From Adineta vaga (Eukaryota; Rotifera), in the NCBI GenBank assembly GCA_021613535.1, contig CP075493.1, positions 2,728,001 through 2,792,000 of the forward strand: DNA of 64,000 nucleotides. Reading direction: 5' to 3'. The number at the start of each line of letters is the position of its first letter. Position 1 is the stretch's first letter. This document shows positions 49,993 to 63,288 of this stretch, piece after piece. A program made the translations under genes and the position numbers. The notes below the pieces were generated by a model. The model was not told the DNA's origin, ran no database searches, and saw nothing but the letters and a program-made list of their open reading frames with translations.

Positions 49993-52120
49993 ATGAATCG
50001 TTCTATCTTATCATTCATTGTTGTAATATTTCTTTCTTTTGCAAATCTTAATTCAATTTCAATAAAATATCGTCGATGGTGTTCACCATGGAAATTTTGT
50101 TCATTAACAGCATGGAAAGCTTGGAGTCCATGTGATAAAACATGTGGTGGTGGTCAACGAACACGTTTTCGACAAATGTGTTCGTTACCTGTGATTGATT
50201 TTGCTCAACATATAGCAACATGTAATCGAAAAGTTAGTGATCTAATTCAATATGAAAATTGTTCACAAATATGTTCACCTTATGGTACATGGTCGAATGA
50301 AACCAATCAATGTGTATGTAATGATGACAGTATTGTTGATTCATGTTGTATGACGGGTAAGAAATGAAGGTGTTGTTATTTTTTGAAGTATATTATTTTT
50401 CTAGATCGTGGACGATGGTCGGAATGGTCATCATGGTCACGATGTATAGCAAAATGTGGAACATATGGTGTACGTAATAGAACACGAATGTGTGTATGGA
50501 AAAATGATCTTGTACGACGAGATGTTAAGAATATAAATTGTGTGGGAGATCGTGTTGAATATGACAGTTGTTTAAAAGAGTGTTATGAATCAGGTATGAG
50601 TTGTTTTCTATGAAATTGTAAAGAAGAAGTTTACTTTTGTAGAATATGATGAAGAATATTTTGATAAAATGCCAAGTAATACAACAGTTATGATGGGTAA
50701 ACATGCACAATTTGTCTGTAAACAAAAAAATGGAATAATTAAATGGTAAATTTAATTTCTATCTAATCAGAAGCAAAATCTACTCGTCACTTACGATAGT
50801 TCATTCTAAATGATAATCTATTTTCATTGTTCTAGGTTAATCAATGATCAAGATGTATCAATTCATTCGATTCAAAATCCTTCTATAAAAGTTGTTTCAA
50901 ATACAACAACATTATTTATCTATCCTGTAACAAAATATTTCTCATCAGAAACTCGAATAACTTGTCAGATAAATATGTCCAATGGTGAACATATTAGTCG
51001 TCATGCTTGGATGATAATTGATACACATGAAAATGATCCTGAAAATTCAATTGATAATCAATGTGCATTAATTAAACCATTGGAATCAGTTTATTATGTT
51101 CGATTAGGATCAAGTTTTTCTATTCAATGTCAAGCTAAAACATCAAATGCAACGATATTATGGCAAAAAAATGGAGCTCTCATTCAAGGCAATGGAATTG
51201 ATAATACACAAATTTTAATTGAATATATGTTATTTATTGATACAATAAATATAAATCATAATACAAGTTATTCATGTACTGTTCAAACAACATCAAAATG
51301 TAAACAAACATCTTATTGGACATTATTTGTTTTTGAAAATACTCGTCAAATATCTGATAGATTTCAATCAAATCCATTGAATTTTGTTGGAACACATGGT
51401 ATTGTTCTTCCAAATTCATCACCATGGCATGTGACAATATCATATCATGATTTATCCGTTCAATTTTCATATGATGCATTCTGTTCAGGTTTATTAATTG
51501 ATGAAGATACTATATTAAGTGTCTCTCAATGTTTCGATCAATCATCTTCATTACAAACATTTCTTCAACAACAACAATTAACATTTGATCTAACAAAATT
51601 AATTATTTATGTGGCTAAATATGATCGTTTAAGTACGAGTTCATTCGAACGTCAATCATCTGTTATTGAAATATTAAATACATCAAATGATTTCGTTCTA
51701 TTAAAAGTTCATTTACTTTTTCTTAGTATTGAATCTCGTCCATTACCATTACCTACCATGAATGATATGACAATATTAATCAATAATATATCTCTATATG
51801 CAACTGGTTGGGGACCATTATCAACAAATTCAGATAAACCAATACGTCTTAAATATATTCAACAACGATTAATTCAATGTAATCAAACATTATCATCACC
51901 AATGACATTATGTACAACAGCAATGGCAATAAAACAACCGAATCTATGTCCAGGTGATGCAGGTGGTATACTTTTTGCTCAAACAAATCAACGAATATTC
52001 GCTGTTGGTCTCATATCACGTTTTTCAAAAACATTTTGTGATATGCGTTCAGTACAAATAACAACTATCCTTCGTTTAGATACAATATTAACTTGGTTAA
52101 AACAAAATTCTCTTGATTAA
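49993..52120 (+). CDS. Secreted TSP1-TSP1-Ig-inactive trypsin-fold protein
   Basis: Four exons (49993-50356, 50405-50593, 50643-50745, 50836-52120), 646 residues. The signal peptide is MNRSILSFIVVIFLSFANLN. Thrombospondin type-1 repeats follow: TAWKAWSPCDKTCGGGQRTR at about residue 35 and GRWSEWSSWSRCIAKCGTYG after the first intron. Next are Ig-like segments (GKHAQFVCKQKNGIIKW...; SSFSIQCQAK...ILWQKNG...SYSCTVQ). The C-terminal half is a chymotrypsin-fold domain from about residue 410. Its catalytic residues are altered: the LTAAHC position reads LSVSQC (His to Gln) and GDSGGP reads GDAGGI (Ser to Ala); the Asp in DFVLLKV remains. It is therefore a predicted non-catalytic protease homologue, perhaps a binding or immune/matrix protein. 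The ATG was chosen at the signal-peptide Met. Confidence 0.85.
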
Positions 52121-55030
52121 AATTTTTCTCATTTTGTATATTTAAATATAAACGCACTTATAAGATTTAATTTACCTGCTGAATGTAGTGTGGAAGGAAC
52201 ATTCATATACGTCAGTCAAGACTTCTGAACTTGGATTCACTCAACTAAATTAACAGACAAACAATGTGATTATCAACTGGAAGAATTTTTCCATTGATGA
52301 CAACTAAACAGATGTCTAGAGAGAATATTCTCATAATAGAGAAGTTGATCATGCCTATTTCGAATAGATGACGAGAAAAAAACTATAATTTCTATGATTC
52401 AATAAATAGACGATAATAATATTTCAGACATCTCTATCCAAATAACTATCACCTTGAAACTTTCTTGATCGATATGAGAACCAAATTCTCGCAATAAATA
52501 AAGTAAAAACGATTTCTTTTCTTTTTCTCCGTTTTCTCTAAGTGTTATATAATGACTTTTATTCATTGGATATTTTTGATCAGATTTAAATTTAGAATAT
52601 TCATTATCTTCAATCCATATTTACTTAAGCTAACATACCTGATGTTTACAGAAAATTTCACCTGTATTTTTTTCTATAAATAACAATGATTGAATATTTC
52701 TAGAAACGCAAAATGAATGAAAACATCAGATGTTACTTTGATTAAATTTTCAATACTGCTACTTAATTAGTAAGGACATTTATAGATGCGTGTATTCTTA
52801 ACTCAAACAATGTCTAGTCAAGTAAATTATATTTTTATATTTTGAAGGGCGTGGTAAGGATATGATGAGAAAAAAAAGAATTCTTCAATTGAGTAAGAAG
52901 AATGGGATCTAGATATATGGCTGAGACAGGATAGAAAATCTTCTGTAGATAATAATAGTGATTATTCAAAAGTAACTCTGTTTTTGTCTGCCAAAGCGCT
53001 AATAATTTACTCCTTTTTTCATTCTACTTGTACCCATACAATCATCTGATAATCTTAGTCAATATCTATAAAAAAAGATCTTTCCCGGGATGTCATATTT
53101 TAACACATTATAGAATAAAATCTTTTTTTTTTATCGAGGTAAAGATTGAGTTGCTAAGCGAAAAGTAAGTTTGCAACTTAATTGACTAAAAATAAACTTT
53201 GAAAATTGAGACTAATCATGATAAAATATAAAGTGCATTTATCATCATACTTCTAACATGATTTGAATAGTTTTGAATTAGAAATGAGAAAAATATTCTT
53301 AGTTGTTTTCTTTACAAATATTAAATTGAATCTTATAAATAAATGACAAGTGCATAAAAGAAGTTTTCTTTTTCAAATGAATTTAAATATAGACGAGAAG
53401 AGATGTATTCGATTTGACATGTTGTTTTTCTACGATATCAAAGAAATTCTCATCGACACCCTTGTCAAAGAAGAAAAGAAAAAGTTCTTTTTGTAGAACT
53501 AATTGTCTCTTTAGTTAGAAAAAAAAGAACACCTAAAATAAGTACAAAGTTTAATGAAAGACTAGCAAAATAATATACTTTGACGTACTTAATATTCTGT
53601 TAGAATGAATATTGTTTGGAAAGAAAAAGATTCATGTTTGTCTTAGGATATACATTTTCAAAAGTACTTTCCTTACTTTATTTAAGTGATGGGTCAAGTA
53701 TGTATTTAAAAACTTTATCCTTATCAATTTTATTCGACATTGTTATTATCGGTACGTAAGAATTCAATATCCGATTAAAATTTCAATTAAAATCTATCGA
53801 CACATTCTCCATAAGACTTCTTCTGAAAGGAAAAAAACAAGGCGATACATGAATGGCTTTATCCGTCTAATATTAAGACAAATTAATTCTTGTTTTTCAT
53901 CGAGAAAATTTTCATTGATTACTTACAACATTTGAATTAGTACCAAAAACGATCATATCTCGATTTCTTCGTTTCTGTTGCTTCAGTTTTTTACTTATTA
54001 TTATGTCTTCAAAGATAGCTTAGAATATCGATATTAAAAAAATACTTCCTGAAATATCATTATCTCTACGCCTAAAGACGTTCTCTACTACATCAAGTTG
54101 AGAAGAAATGACTGAAATAATTGAATATTTCGTAAAATGTTACAAAATCTTTCCCGCAGTATTAACCTCTTTTTGACAAATATATCTTTTTCAATATGTC
54201 AAATTTAACTTCCGGTTGAGAAAATATATGACAAATATTATTTATGCAAGTCGAATAAATAATCATCAAGAAATTTCATTCTTTCACTTGTTCTCTCTCT
54301 CTCCCTCTTTCTTTGCACCAGAACTAGTCTGTACTGAGTTAACTATAAACAAGATGAAATTTGTGAAATAACAAAATTTAGTTAATTAATTCTTTTGGAT
54401 TGCTTTACAATCATCATTATTCGAGACGAGTATAAATCAAAAAGAAAACTTTCATAAAGATGAATATATCTATATGCGCTACGTGTTTCTCTCTCTCTCT
54501 CTACACTTGATCTCTTGTTTTTTCTTTCTTTTCTTTCGTATCTATACATTCATGTAGTCAGTTTTTCCTCATTTATTCTCAATCTATCGTGATGAATTAG
54601 TTTACGACTTTGTATTGAACGATTCATTTGCGTTTTTCTATTTATTTTCAGCGGATCTTTTCCTAAGGTTTGGACTTGTATCATCTTATTTAGTATGAAG
54701 ATTGTTTTTTTTAATATTATTAGGACATAGAGGAAATAACTTGCGTGAGAAAGATCCTTTCAATTTGGTTTCCTATAGAGGCACATTTGCACATCTCATG
54801 TTTCTTTTCTCCTCTTATTCTGCAAGCAATCACCACTTATAATTATCATGTGCTCATTGTATTCTTACTAGTAGTAATCATCATCACAATGATGTATTTT
54901 TATCATTTGAATGTATAATTGTAGATACATCGCAATATTTATATTCTCAAAAAGCATTTTTTACAAGAGTACTTCGTGCATTCATATTGATATATTCTTT
55001 ATTTATAGACATCATCTTATCTTTTCGAAG
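52121..55030. other. 2.9-kb noncoding region upstream of GPCR gene
   Basis: No supported coding frame on either strand. (CT)n tracts occur near 54294-54310 and 54487-54503. A TTTATTTTCAG site near 54641-54651 and a TTTATTTATAG site near 54999-55009 could be acceptors of 5' UTR introns of the downstream GPCR. Confidence 0.45.
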
Positions 55031-58000
55031 ATGTTTGTCATTTCTTGTGCATTTATCGGTGTATTTCTATTTATTATTGGTTCATCCGGTAATGGCCTAT
55101 GTATAATAGTATTTCTTCGAGAAAAATTTCGTCATCGTATTATTACACCTTATTTTATTGTTCTTCTCTTTGCTGATTCTATTTATTTATTATTTCGTCT
55201 AACGAAATTATATCATTATTCTCAAACACTTTTCAATCGAGATGCTCAATCACCAGAATCATGTTCCAATACATTACTTGCACGTGCATATCGATATGCA
55301 ACACAAAATTGGCCACAAACTTTAGTACCATTAGTTCATTCGGAAACTTACATGCGTTTTTCATTGATATTAATGTGTATTATGACTGTACAGCGAACAA
55401 CATTTATAACACGTTCATTAAAACGTCTTGTTCTACCAGCTGCATTTAGTGATACACATAAACATAAATGGACATTTCTATTTATTCTCATAGCTTTTTG
55501 TATTGCCTATACATTTGAATTTGCTGGTTTAACATTATTTTGTTCGAAAGCAAATAATCGTGATATATCTTTTGAATGGTTTAATTATATGACAAAATAC
55601 ATGGAAAATTCGACGTCTCTTCTAACGAATACAATGCTTGATCAGCCTAAAAATCTCAAATGTGTGAATTCAATTTTAACAACATTACGTGAACAAAATC
55701 AAAGTTCATCAATGATTAATAAGAGTGAAATATGTACTCAAGAGCAATTTGTAGATATTTTATCGCATTATTTTGATCAACATCAAAAACCGATTGTTAA
55801 TTTAATACAAAAAATCTTACATAATCAAACAGGTTATCCAATAACACGAAATGAAATTCGTCGTAAATTTCATTTTCATGAATGTTTATTTCCACAAGAT
55901 CCAAATTTTTTCCATCGATATTATAATTTTATGTACAATCGAATGATTGGATTTAATCGGCATACTTTAATTTTAGGTAAGATAATCTGTCGTTTGTTTT
56001 CTTCCTATTCTCGTACTCGATGAAACCGATTACATAAAAACAAATTACAAAGGCGCAATAAATAGTACCAAATAGACTCGAATAGAAATGTTTTCTCATG
56101 AGAATATCGACGATAAATGTCAATATTTTTAGTTTTATCGAAATACCAATAATCATTTGCGCGTGTATGAAAATCGCTTAATACTCTAGTGAATAAATAA
56201 AATTATATGTAATGCTCTTAACTTCAAAAGAAGCTAACGAGAACGTATAGACTTTTGAGAAAAGTGGATAGAAATTCTCATGTGAATATTTGTTGTAAAG
56301 TTTGATAATCAAAAGTACTAAAATAACTTGAATAGCATGTTGAATAAACAATGATTGATACTACCAATGTCTCAAAATAAAATAGACTTTCGGAAATCTA
56401 TAGAAACTTGTCAGACAAAGAAATTATTAATGAATGAGCAAACGGAAATGATTGTAAAGAATGAGTATTTTTGAAAAATTTAATCTAAAAGAATCGGTAT
56501 AGTATACTCAAGTAACATGCAAACGTTTTAGTGCGTTATTAATTGTTTCTATTAAAAATTTATACAAATAATATTAGGTTTAATTCCAAAGAGAAGAAGA
56601 AGAAGAGAGAAAAAAAACGTTTTTTGTCTCTAGACAGAAAACGAAGACAACAAGTTCCTCGAACTTCTCGATCAACGCAATTGAGAATAAACTGTAAGAA
56701 TTCATGCATATCCTAGACACAAACGTAACGTAATCAATCAAAATATTTCATGAATAGAAATGAAATCCATTAATAAAGAGATATATTGACTTTTCAGGAA
56801 TATTCAATGTGTCAGAAAAAGATAAAAGAACAAAGTACTAGTTGACATATGAGAGAAAAACACAACAAAACTTGATATGATGAAGTGTGTTTCTATGTTT
56901 TCTCAAAATACTAATTAAAAAAGAACAATCATTTAAAAGACCTTCACGAATCAACTTACCATCTAATTTCTATGATTATATGTGTGTTTTTCAATCAGAA
57001 TTTGTTTTATATAAATCATATCCGTACAATAGATTTTCTAAGAATTAATGTAGTAATCATTCGATCTTCTCAAGCAGAAAAGAAATAAACTACACTTTCT
57101 TTTCTTGAATTCACATATTCTCATCTATTTCTAGTTTCAAATAGCATCAGTATATATAGTATTAGTCAAAAACTGCAATCTGTCGATGATTGAATGAATA
57201 AGAATGTAAGACCATTGACAGATGTCAGAAGAAAAAGAAGACATGTATATTAATATAAATTCTATAACAATTTCGAAACTATTTTAACGCGAAATGTACT
57301 TCTAAAGGTCATCGATATTAATTTTCAAAGCTGAATAAGAACTTTCCGTTTTGTCTGTTAACATGACAAATATATGAATTATTTATGAATTCCGCTTTAC
57401 TGATTCACTATAATCAACACGTTCGAAGCTTACATAATTTTTATGATCCTTGATAATGTTATTTTCAACTTATCTAAATTTGAATAAAACATTATCATTA
57501 ACTTAAAGTCTAATTATTAATGCTGTATATGTATTTAATTTCATGCGGATGAACGTATATCTTCTTCGATGTTAATCGAAACAACAAGAATATAAAATTG
57601 TAAATTATCATTTTACTTTTTCTAGTTTTTGGAAATATTCTTCCATCATTAATCACCATTATAAGTAACATTTTATCTCTTTATAATGTCCGACAATTGA
57701 ATAGACTCACAGCAAATTTTATTTTACCATGTCGTCGTCGAACCGATGATACACGTCGAGTTTTACTTGTTATTACAGTTGAATGTATATTGGCAATATT
57801 AAATTCCTGGTTTAGTGATATTTTTCTTTCACTTATTTATTGTAAACGTAAATTATTAGCTGATGATGATTGTCCATCATTTTTACGACAAAATTATGAA
57901 GTTTTAGTTATGTTTGATATATTTAATTCTATCTCAAATATTATCTTACATTGTCTATGTGGAAAACATTTTCGAAATGAATTACGATCAATATTTCGAT

Positions 58001-58437
58001 CGATTTATGAATTAATAAAACGTATATGGACAAATATATGTTGTTGTTATCTTCGAATTCATTGGCGACAATTTTATCGAGATCAATATATTGCATATTA
58101 TGCATCAATTACAGAAAATGATAATTCAAATAATTCTAATTCGGAATCAATCTATTTAGAAATTAAACCAACAACAAGAACATTTCAACATTATTGTTGC
58201 GATTGTCGATGGTATCTTAATCGTGAACCATTAGTTGCATCACGACAATGCTTATCGAATATATCAAAAGAATGTTTGAAAAAAAATCATCTACCATTTT
58301 CAGGACATTATCATTCGGTAACACAAACAACACAGATGACAAATCATAATTCTATGAGACTTTATTTTCCTCAACGACAACGACCACAACAAACGGAAAT
58401 GAAATCAATGAAGAAAACATCATGTTTTTGTTTTTAA
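55031..58437 (+). CDS. Class A-like GPCR with a large second extracellular loop and a long intron
   Basis: Exon 1 (55031-55976) and exon 2 (57626-58437) join in phase as HTLILG|VFGNILPS. TM1 is FIGVFLFIIGSSGNGLCIIV (GN motif). TM2 carries VLLFADSIYLLFRL, and TM3 has SLILMCIMTVQRTTFI in place of DRY. TM4 follows, then an extracellular loop of about 150 residues with six N-glycosylation sequons and several Cys. TM5 spans the exon junction (ILPSLITIISNILSLYNVRQ). TM6 is VLLVITVECILAILNSWFSD and TM7 FDIFNSISNIILHCLCGKHF, where the NPxxY motif is lost, followed by a Cys-rich, probably palmitoylated tail. ATG 55031 follows an acceptor 21 nt upstream; an untranslated first exon is likely. Ligand unknown. 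Confidence 0.8.
55977..57625 (+). other. 1.65-kb intron of the GPCR gene
   Basis: Bounded by GTAAGATAAT and TTTTTCTAG. It is some thirty times longer than typical introns here. No repeat ends, RNA gene or supported open frame seen; the minus-strand frame at 55953-56156 is A/T-biased and motif-free. Confidence 0.6.
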
Positions 58438-58710
58438 GAATGAATTTGCTGTATTCTCTTCTTCTTCTTTTTTAAATACAAATAAAAATTTACCTCGGTG
58501 CAACATTTTCTTCTCTCTATAGTTGTCGCTTCATGAAATAAAAACGTACATTCATATCGTTTACTGTTAAGAAACAATTAAGAAGTGAAGAAAGAAATGG
58601 CAGCAATATAGAATTTCTTTCGATAGAATGTCCTCTTATGACAATAATTGAAAGCGCCTTTTTAAATAAATATTCATTTGAATGGATAAGATTCTTTTGT
58701 TGATTATAAC

Positions 58711-60168
58711 ATGTCGAATAATGATCAAACAGTTCAATTTCCAGTTGCATTAAAACCTCTTCTAACTGATTTTGTTGTTAATGTTTTACGTGAACGAATT
58801 CCATCAGAAGAATTATTTTCATATGCAGTAAAATATTTTTCCGAAAGACAAAATAATAATTCATATGTACCGATCAATGATGATAATGAAGAACGAACAG
58901 GTGTGTTTTTAACAAATCAGACAAGTGGAATATCGGAAAATAATGAAGAAAATATTGATAAGGATAAACAACGACGAAAATCTGTTTGGGGCGGTTCACC
59001 GGTAAAGAAGAAAAAACGAAATGTAAGTAAATTGAATCATTATTCATTGATTTTAGGATCCAGATCGAGATTTAACTGATAAAGTAGTTATGAAAAGTTC
59101 GGATTTATTCGAAAGATTATGTCAAATCGTTCAAGATACAGTAATTTATGTTGGTGATGATCCTTCATTAGTCAAACAATTTGTTAAATATTTAACACCA
59201 AAAAATGTTTTAAAAGATGAAGAAATTATTCGACAAGGTGATGAAGGTGATTATTTCTATTGTATTGAATCTGGTAAATATGATGTTGTTGTAAATGGAA
59301 AGAAAGTTTCCGAACTCGATAATAAAGTAAATAATTTCAAATCTACTCAATAATAAAGGTTAAAGATAATCATTTAGGGATGTTTTGGAGAAATTGCTCT
59401 ACTTTACAGGTACAATATTTCTTCTTAGTTCAATTTTGGATCTCAAAGTTGTGACATTGATGAGGGGAATATATGTTTGATAATCTTTTGAAATCACCTA
59501 CAGTATTACAAACTAAACGTAATTCGAGTTTAAAGATTAAGAAAGATTAGATAATGATTTCATGATGAAAATGTACTCATTTTATTCGGAATGTCATATT
59601 GATCTTGTAACTGAATCTAAATGTCTACTTTAGTCAACCACGTACAGCTACGGTCATGGCTACAACGGCTGGTAAATTATGGTTAATTGATCGCGATACA
59701 TTTTCTACTTTGACTGTTTCATTTGCTATAAAACAACGTGAAAAATATTTAAAATTTCTTCATACTGTTAATTTTATTCAAACATTTTATGCTCGCGGTT
59801 GGCTTAGTGATAATCGTCTTGAAGATTTAGCTGATGCTTTACGTCCGCGATATTATTTAATTGATCAAATAATAATTCAACAAGGTGATACAGATGCTTA
59901 TGAAATGTTCTTTATTGAAGATGGTTTAGTTAAAGTAACACGAAAAGAAAAGGATGGAAGTATAAGAGTATTGAAAACGTTGGGACCAGGAAAATGTTTT
60001 GGTGAATTAGCATTATTAGAAAATAAACCACGTTATGCAACAGTAACAGCATTAGAAAAATGTCGATTTGCAACATTAGATGCGAAATCGTTTGAAAATT
60101 TACTTGGAATTGAACTAAAAACGAAACTAAAAGAATTTGTTGAAAAAGAATATGCGACTGGAACATAA
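58711..60168 (+). CDS. cAMP-dependent protein kinase regulatory subunit, type II-like
   Basis: Four exons (58711-59022, 59057-59326, 59378-59409, 59634-60168), all junctions in phase. The N-terminal dimerization/docking domain is LTDFVVNVLRERIPSEELFS. The inhibitor site RRKSV at about residue 90 has a phosphorylatable Ser, as in RII; RI subunits have Ala or Gly there. Two cyclic-nucleotide-binding domains follow. The phosphate-binding cassettes are FGEIALLYSQPRTATVMA and FGELALLENKPRYATVTA, both with the essential Glu and Arg. It holds PKA catalytic subunits inactive and docks to AKAPs, commonly at cilia and centrosomes. The next gene starts 48 nt downstream on the same strand. Confidence 0.92.
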
Positions 60169-60216
60169 TATTTACTTTCTTTTTTCAGATCGAACCTTTT
60201 TTCTTTAGATTAATTT
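60169..60216 (+). promoter_or_regulatory. Candidate trans-splice acceptor between PKA-R and CXorf58-like genes
   Basis: The 48-nt gap contains TACTTTCTTTTTTCAG (to 60188) and a second acceptor, TTTTTTCTTTAG (to 60208), just before the ATG at 60217. No promoter space exists, so the downstream gene is probably expressed by spliced-leader trans-splicing of a shared pre-mRNA. Confidence 0.55.
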
Positions 60217-61381
60217 ATGTCTGGAAAAGTTCGACAAAGGTAGTGAAAATAATTATCTTATTTTGAAAGTCTATAAAAAGATTACTTTTCTGTCTATCTT
60301 ATTTAGACCTACAAGTGCTGCTGTTAGTGTGAAAGAAGCAGTTCAAATCATTGAAAATGCTTGGTGTCGACATCGTGATAAACAGATGTTTCGATTATTA
60401 AAACATGCAATATGTGCAGCTGAACATGCTCTATCCGATGATATTCTTCGTCGAATAGCTCCACGTGAAGCTGAACTTTTACGTGATCCAAGTATGAATG
60501 TTAAAGTTAAATTTCGGTAATTATTTCTTAAAATCGATATGAAACAATTTCTTTTTCATTTTTAGTTTTGGTGGTTCGGAATTTCCGCCGGTTATTTATT
60601 TCAAAATTTATGTTCGTAATTTTAACGGTGCTCTTCCAAAATATGTCGATGGGAAAAAAATTATCAATGCCGATATGAACGTATATAATCAGTTTTAAGT
60701 TTGTATCAGATATGTTTCTATTGTTTTATCTGAATGAATAGGCTCGTGTCGCAGCATGTAAACAAATGGGACAACGTGTATTTTATCAACAAATGCTTTC
60801 TGATTCCTTTCATAATAAGGGTGGACGAGCAACACATGAATTGGATGTTGTAACTTTAAAAGACTATATGCAAGTAAGATATTCATCTATTTTTTTGCTT
60901 CAAACAATTGTATTTTTAGTATACAAGTTTAGTTGATGAATTACCTTCATATCTTGGTGGAAGAGCAAATAGTTGGCGACGATTAAATCTCGAAGGTTTT
61001 TATTTGATATTTTCCGTTTGAATCAACACGAATGTTCGTTTCTATCTTAGATATTCCAAGACAAACAATTTTCTATGATATTATCAGTTACATCGAATCT
61101 GGTCGAATCACATCTGAATTACGAGATAATATACCTTTACTTCTCACTCAACCTTATGCTCCATCGATTCAATTACAACATATTCAAATACTAAAACAGA
61201 TTAAGTATGGAAAAGATGAATTTTTTAATCAAAGATCTTTTCTTCTTGAAAACTTATATTCAGATTAACGCCAACATCACGAACAAGTCATACATCTTCA
61301 GCACTTCCAAAAAAACCACTATCAACTGCACGTCGATCTCGTCGTGCTATGGAAAATACTTCAAAAATGCGTCAAAGCTAA
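60217..61381 (+). CDS. CXorf58 homologue
   Basis: Seven exons: 60217-60239, 60307-60516, 60566-60680, 60742-60873, 60920-60995, 61051-61204, 61264-61381. Diagnostic blocks are IIENAWCRHRDKQMFRLLKH, HAICAAEHALSDDILRRIAP, FPPVIYFKIYV, CKQMGQRVFYQQM, ELDVVTLKDYMQYTSLVDEL, GGRANSWRRLNLEDIPRQT and YDIISYIESGRI, in the same order as human CXorf58. The short IQ-like start suggests calmodulin binding. Function is unknown; expression in ciliated or spermatogenic tissue has been noted for the family. As read, the protein stops at 61379-61381. A frame at 61344-61595, one base off, continues with a plausible C-terminus (DEFNDGEVDALYAWAEKLQW), so an indel or unmodelled intron may cut the true tail. Confidence 0.85.
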
Positions 61382-61595
61382 TTTGGGAACTGTATCTGAA
61401 TCGTTACCGACAACTCTGATCCTTCAATACGAACAACAAGTAACAACGAATCCATTTGATAAAGAAAAAACAATTGATGCATTTACTACTAAAGATGAAT
61501 TCAATGATGGTGAAGTTGACGCTCTCTATGCCTGGGCTGAAAAACTTCAATGGAGTGATGATTTATTCAAAATAGATCGAGTTTCGACTGCTTAA

Positions 61596-62040
61596 CCAAG
61601 ACAAATTTTTTCTTCTTTATGTATTTAATGCTTCTCTCATGTCTGAAACGAGATCAAAAAGAAAGAATTATTTTTCTACTCGAATGTGCGAATTGAACAA
61701 ATGAATGATTGATGTTATGCATATAATATCCAACAGCTCGTTTGTCTCTTTCCTTCTCAACTCTAGGTGAGATGAGTCGATTAGACGATTAATTTAGTGG
61801 AACAGAGAAATGAAAATAGGATCAAGTGTAAAGGAAAAAACAACCAATAGACAATTTTAATCATATAGAGAGAGAAAGAGAAGAAAAGAAAATGAATGAG
61901 AGTGGATTAGTCCAATAGATCAATTACATTAATGTGTGAAATAACTGCATAATCGTGATCATATCTATCATTTGTGAAAACATAAGACAGGCAGTTAGAT
62001 GTATGAAACTAACATTGTTGAATATACAAATCGAAATAAA
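61596..62040. other. Intergenic, no gene seen
   Basis: AT-rich; a GA-rich run lies near 61868-61890. It probably holds the CXorf58-like 3' UTR and the promoter of the SH3 gene. Confidence 0.5.
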
Positions 62041-62998
62041 ATGGAAGAAACAACAGCAAAAGTATTTGCTCGATTACATCATATGAAAAGTGTATTATGT
62101 AAAACAATTAAAAGTAAGTTATCTATCAATCCTCAGATGAATGAAGACGATAGTTTAATACTATGAAATCTACTTTGCAATTCACTCGTATCTCATTGAG
62201 GAAAATCGAACTTTTCTACTTAGTTACTTGTCTTATGTGACATATTCAATATATTTACTTTTGTTTTTAGAAACGCCGAAATTTTGTGGTGGTATTAGAA
62301 ATCAAAATGTCACATATTGTTCTCCAACAAGTTATATGTCAACAACTGACGATGAGATCGACAAACTATACGAACCGACGGTGACTTCATTTGCTGATGT
62401 GAGTAATAATGCGACAGAAGAAAGTAACAAAATATTTGATTTTATTTCGATTTAGATTACATCGGATGATACGATCTCAGCTATCAGTAGAGATTCATCT
62501 GATTCTGGTGTGTCAACATTGAGTGACTTTTCACACTGTTCATTATTGTCATCGACGTCATCAATTCATCGATCAATAACCAAATCACAATCATGTCATT
62601 TAAGGTGTGATCCATCATTCATTAATTATGTTTCACATAATCTATTATCTTCGGATCGTTCGGAGTTTTTTCTCAATGAAATTGAAGAATCTCCATCAGC
62701 ACAATTACCATTAGCTGAAAGTAGTCGACGAATTGTTTATGAAAATGATCAAACCATTATCGCCGAAGATGAAGATGAACATGCCGGACCATTGACATCA
62801 ACATTAGTAGATGGATGGTATACGATTACAAAAAGTTACTCCGCAATCTTTCGTCAGGATTTAACTGTACGAAAGAATGAACTGGTACAAGTACTTCGTT
62901 GTACACATCCACATTGGGTTTGGGTACGAAATGAAGAAAGTAATGAAGGTTTTGTACCAACAGATTGCCTTACCGCTTCATCATTATTGCAACATTGA
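62041..62998 (+). CDS. SH3-domain adaptor-like protein
   Basis: Three exons (62041-62113, 62271-62398, 62456-62998) joined as TIK|KTPKFCGG and SFAD|ITSDDT; total 247 residues. The N-terminal half is Ser/Thr-rich and probably disordered (ISRDSSDSGVSTLSDFSHCS). The C-terminal 55 residues form an SH3 domain: SYSAIFRQDLTVRKNELVQV (the ALYDF position reads SYSAI), HPHWVWVRNEESNEGFVPTD (Trp pair, then the G-F-V-P motif), ending LLQH. SH3 domains bind proline-rich peptides. The family beyond the domain is not recognised; upstream exons cannot be excluded. Confidence 0.75.
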
Positions 62999-63288
62999 AA
63001 TGGCAAAAACGTGTTGTTGCTGTTTTTTTTAAACAAATCTATTCTGAACATTGAAAATAATGTACTATTCATGTTGTGTGATGTATATAGTTTGATTTTA
63101 AACTAAAAAGAAGAAAATTGTATTTTTAAATGACTAATGATCTTTTGAATTGCTTCGAATACGTAGCGAAAGAAAAGAAATATAAGTACGTAATAAAAGA
63201 CTGAAAGTAGATTATAGATATGAATATTGAGATTATTTATTAGGAAATCATACTGATGATGTTATTGCACATTGGCATGTTTATTTAT
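62999..63288. other. Intergenic, no gene seen
   Basis: SH3-gene 3' UTR and flanking AT-rich DNA up to the start of the terminal repeat element. Confidence 0.5.

Noticed and set aside
50525-50725. Minus-strand 66-codon frame
   Set aside because: Antisense to exons of the TSP1-Ig-pseudotrypsin gene.
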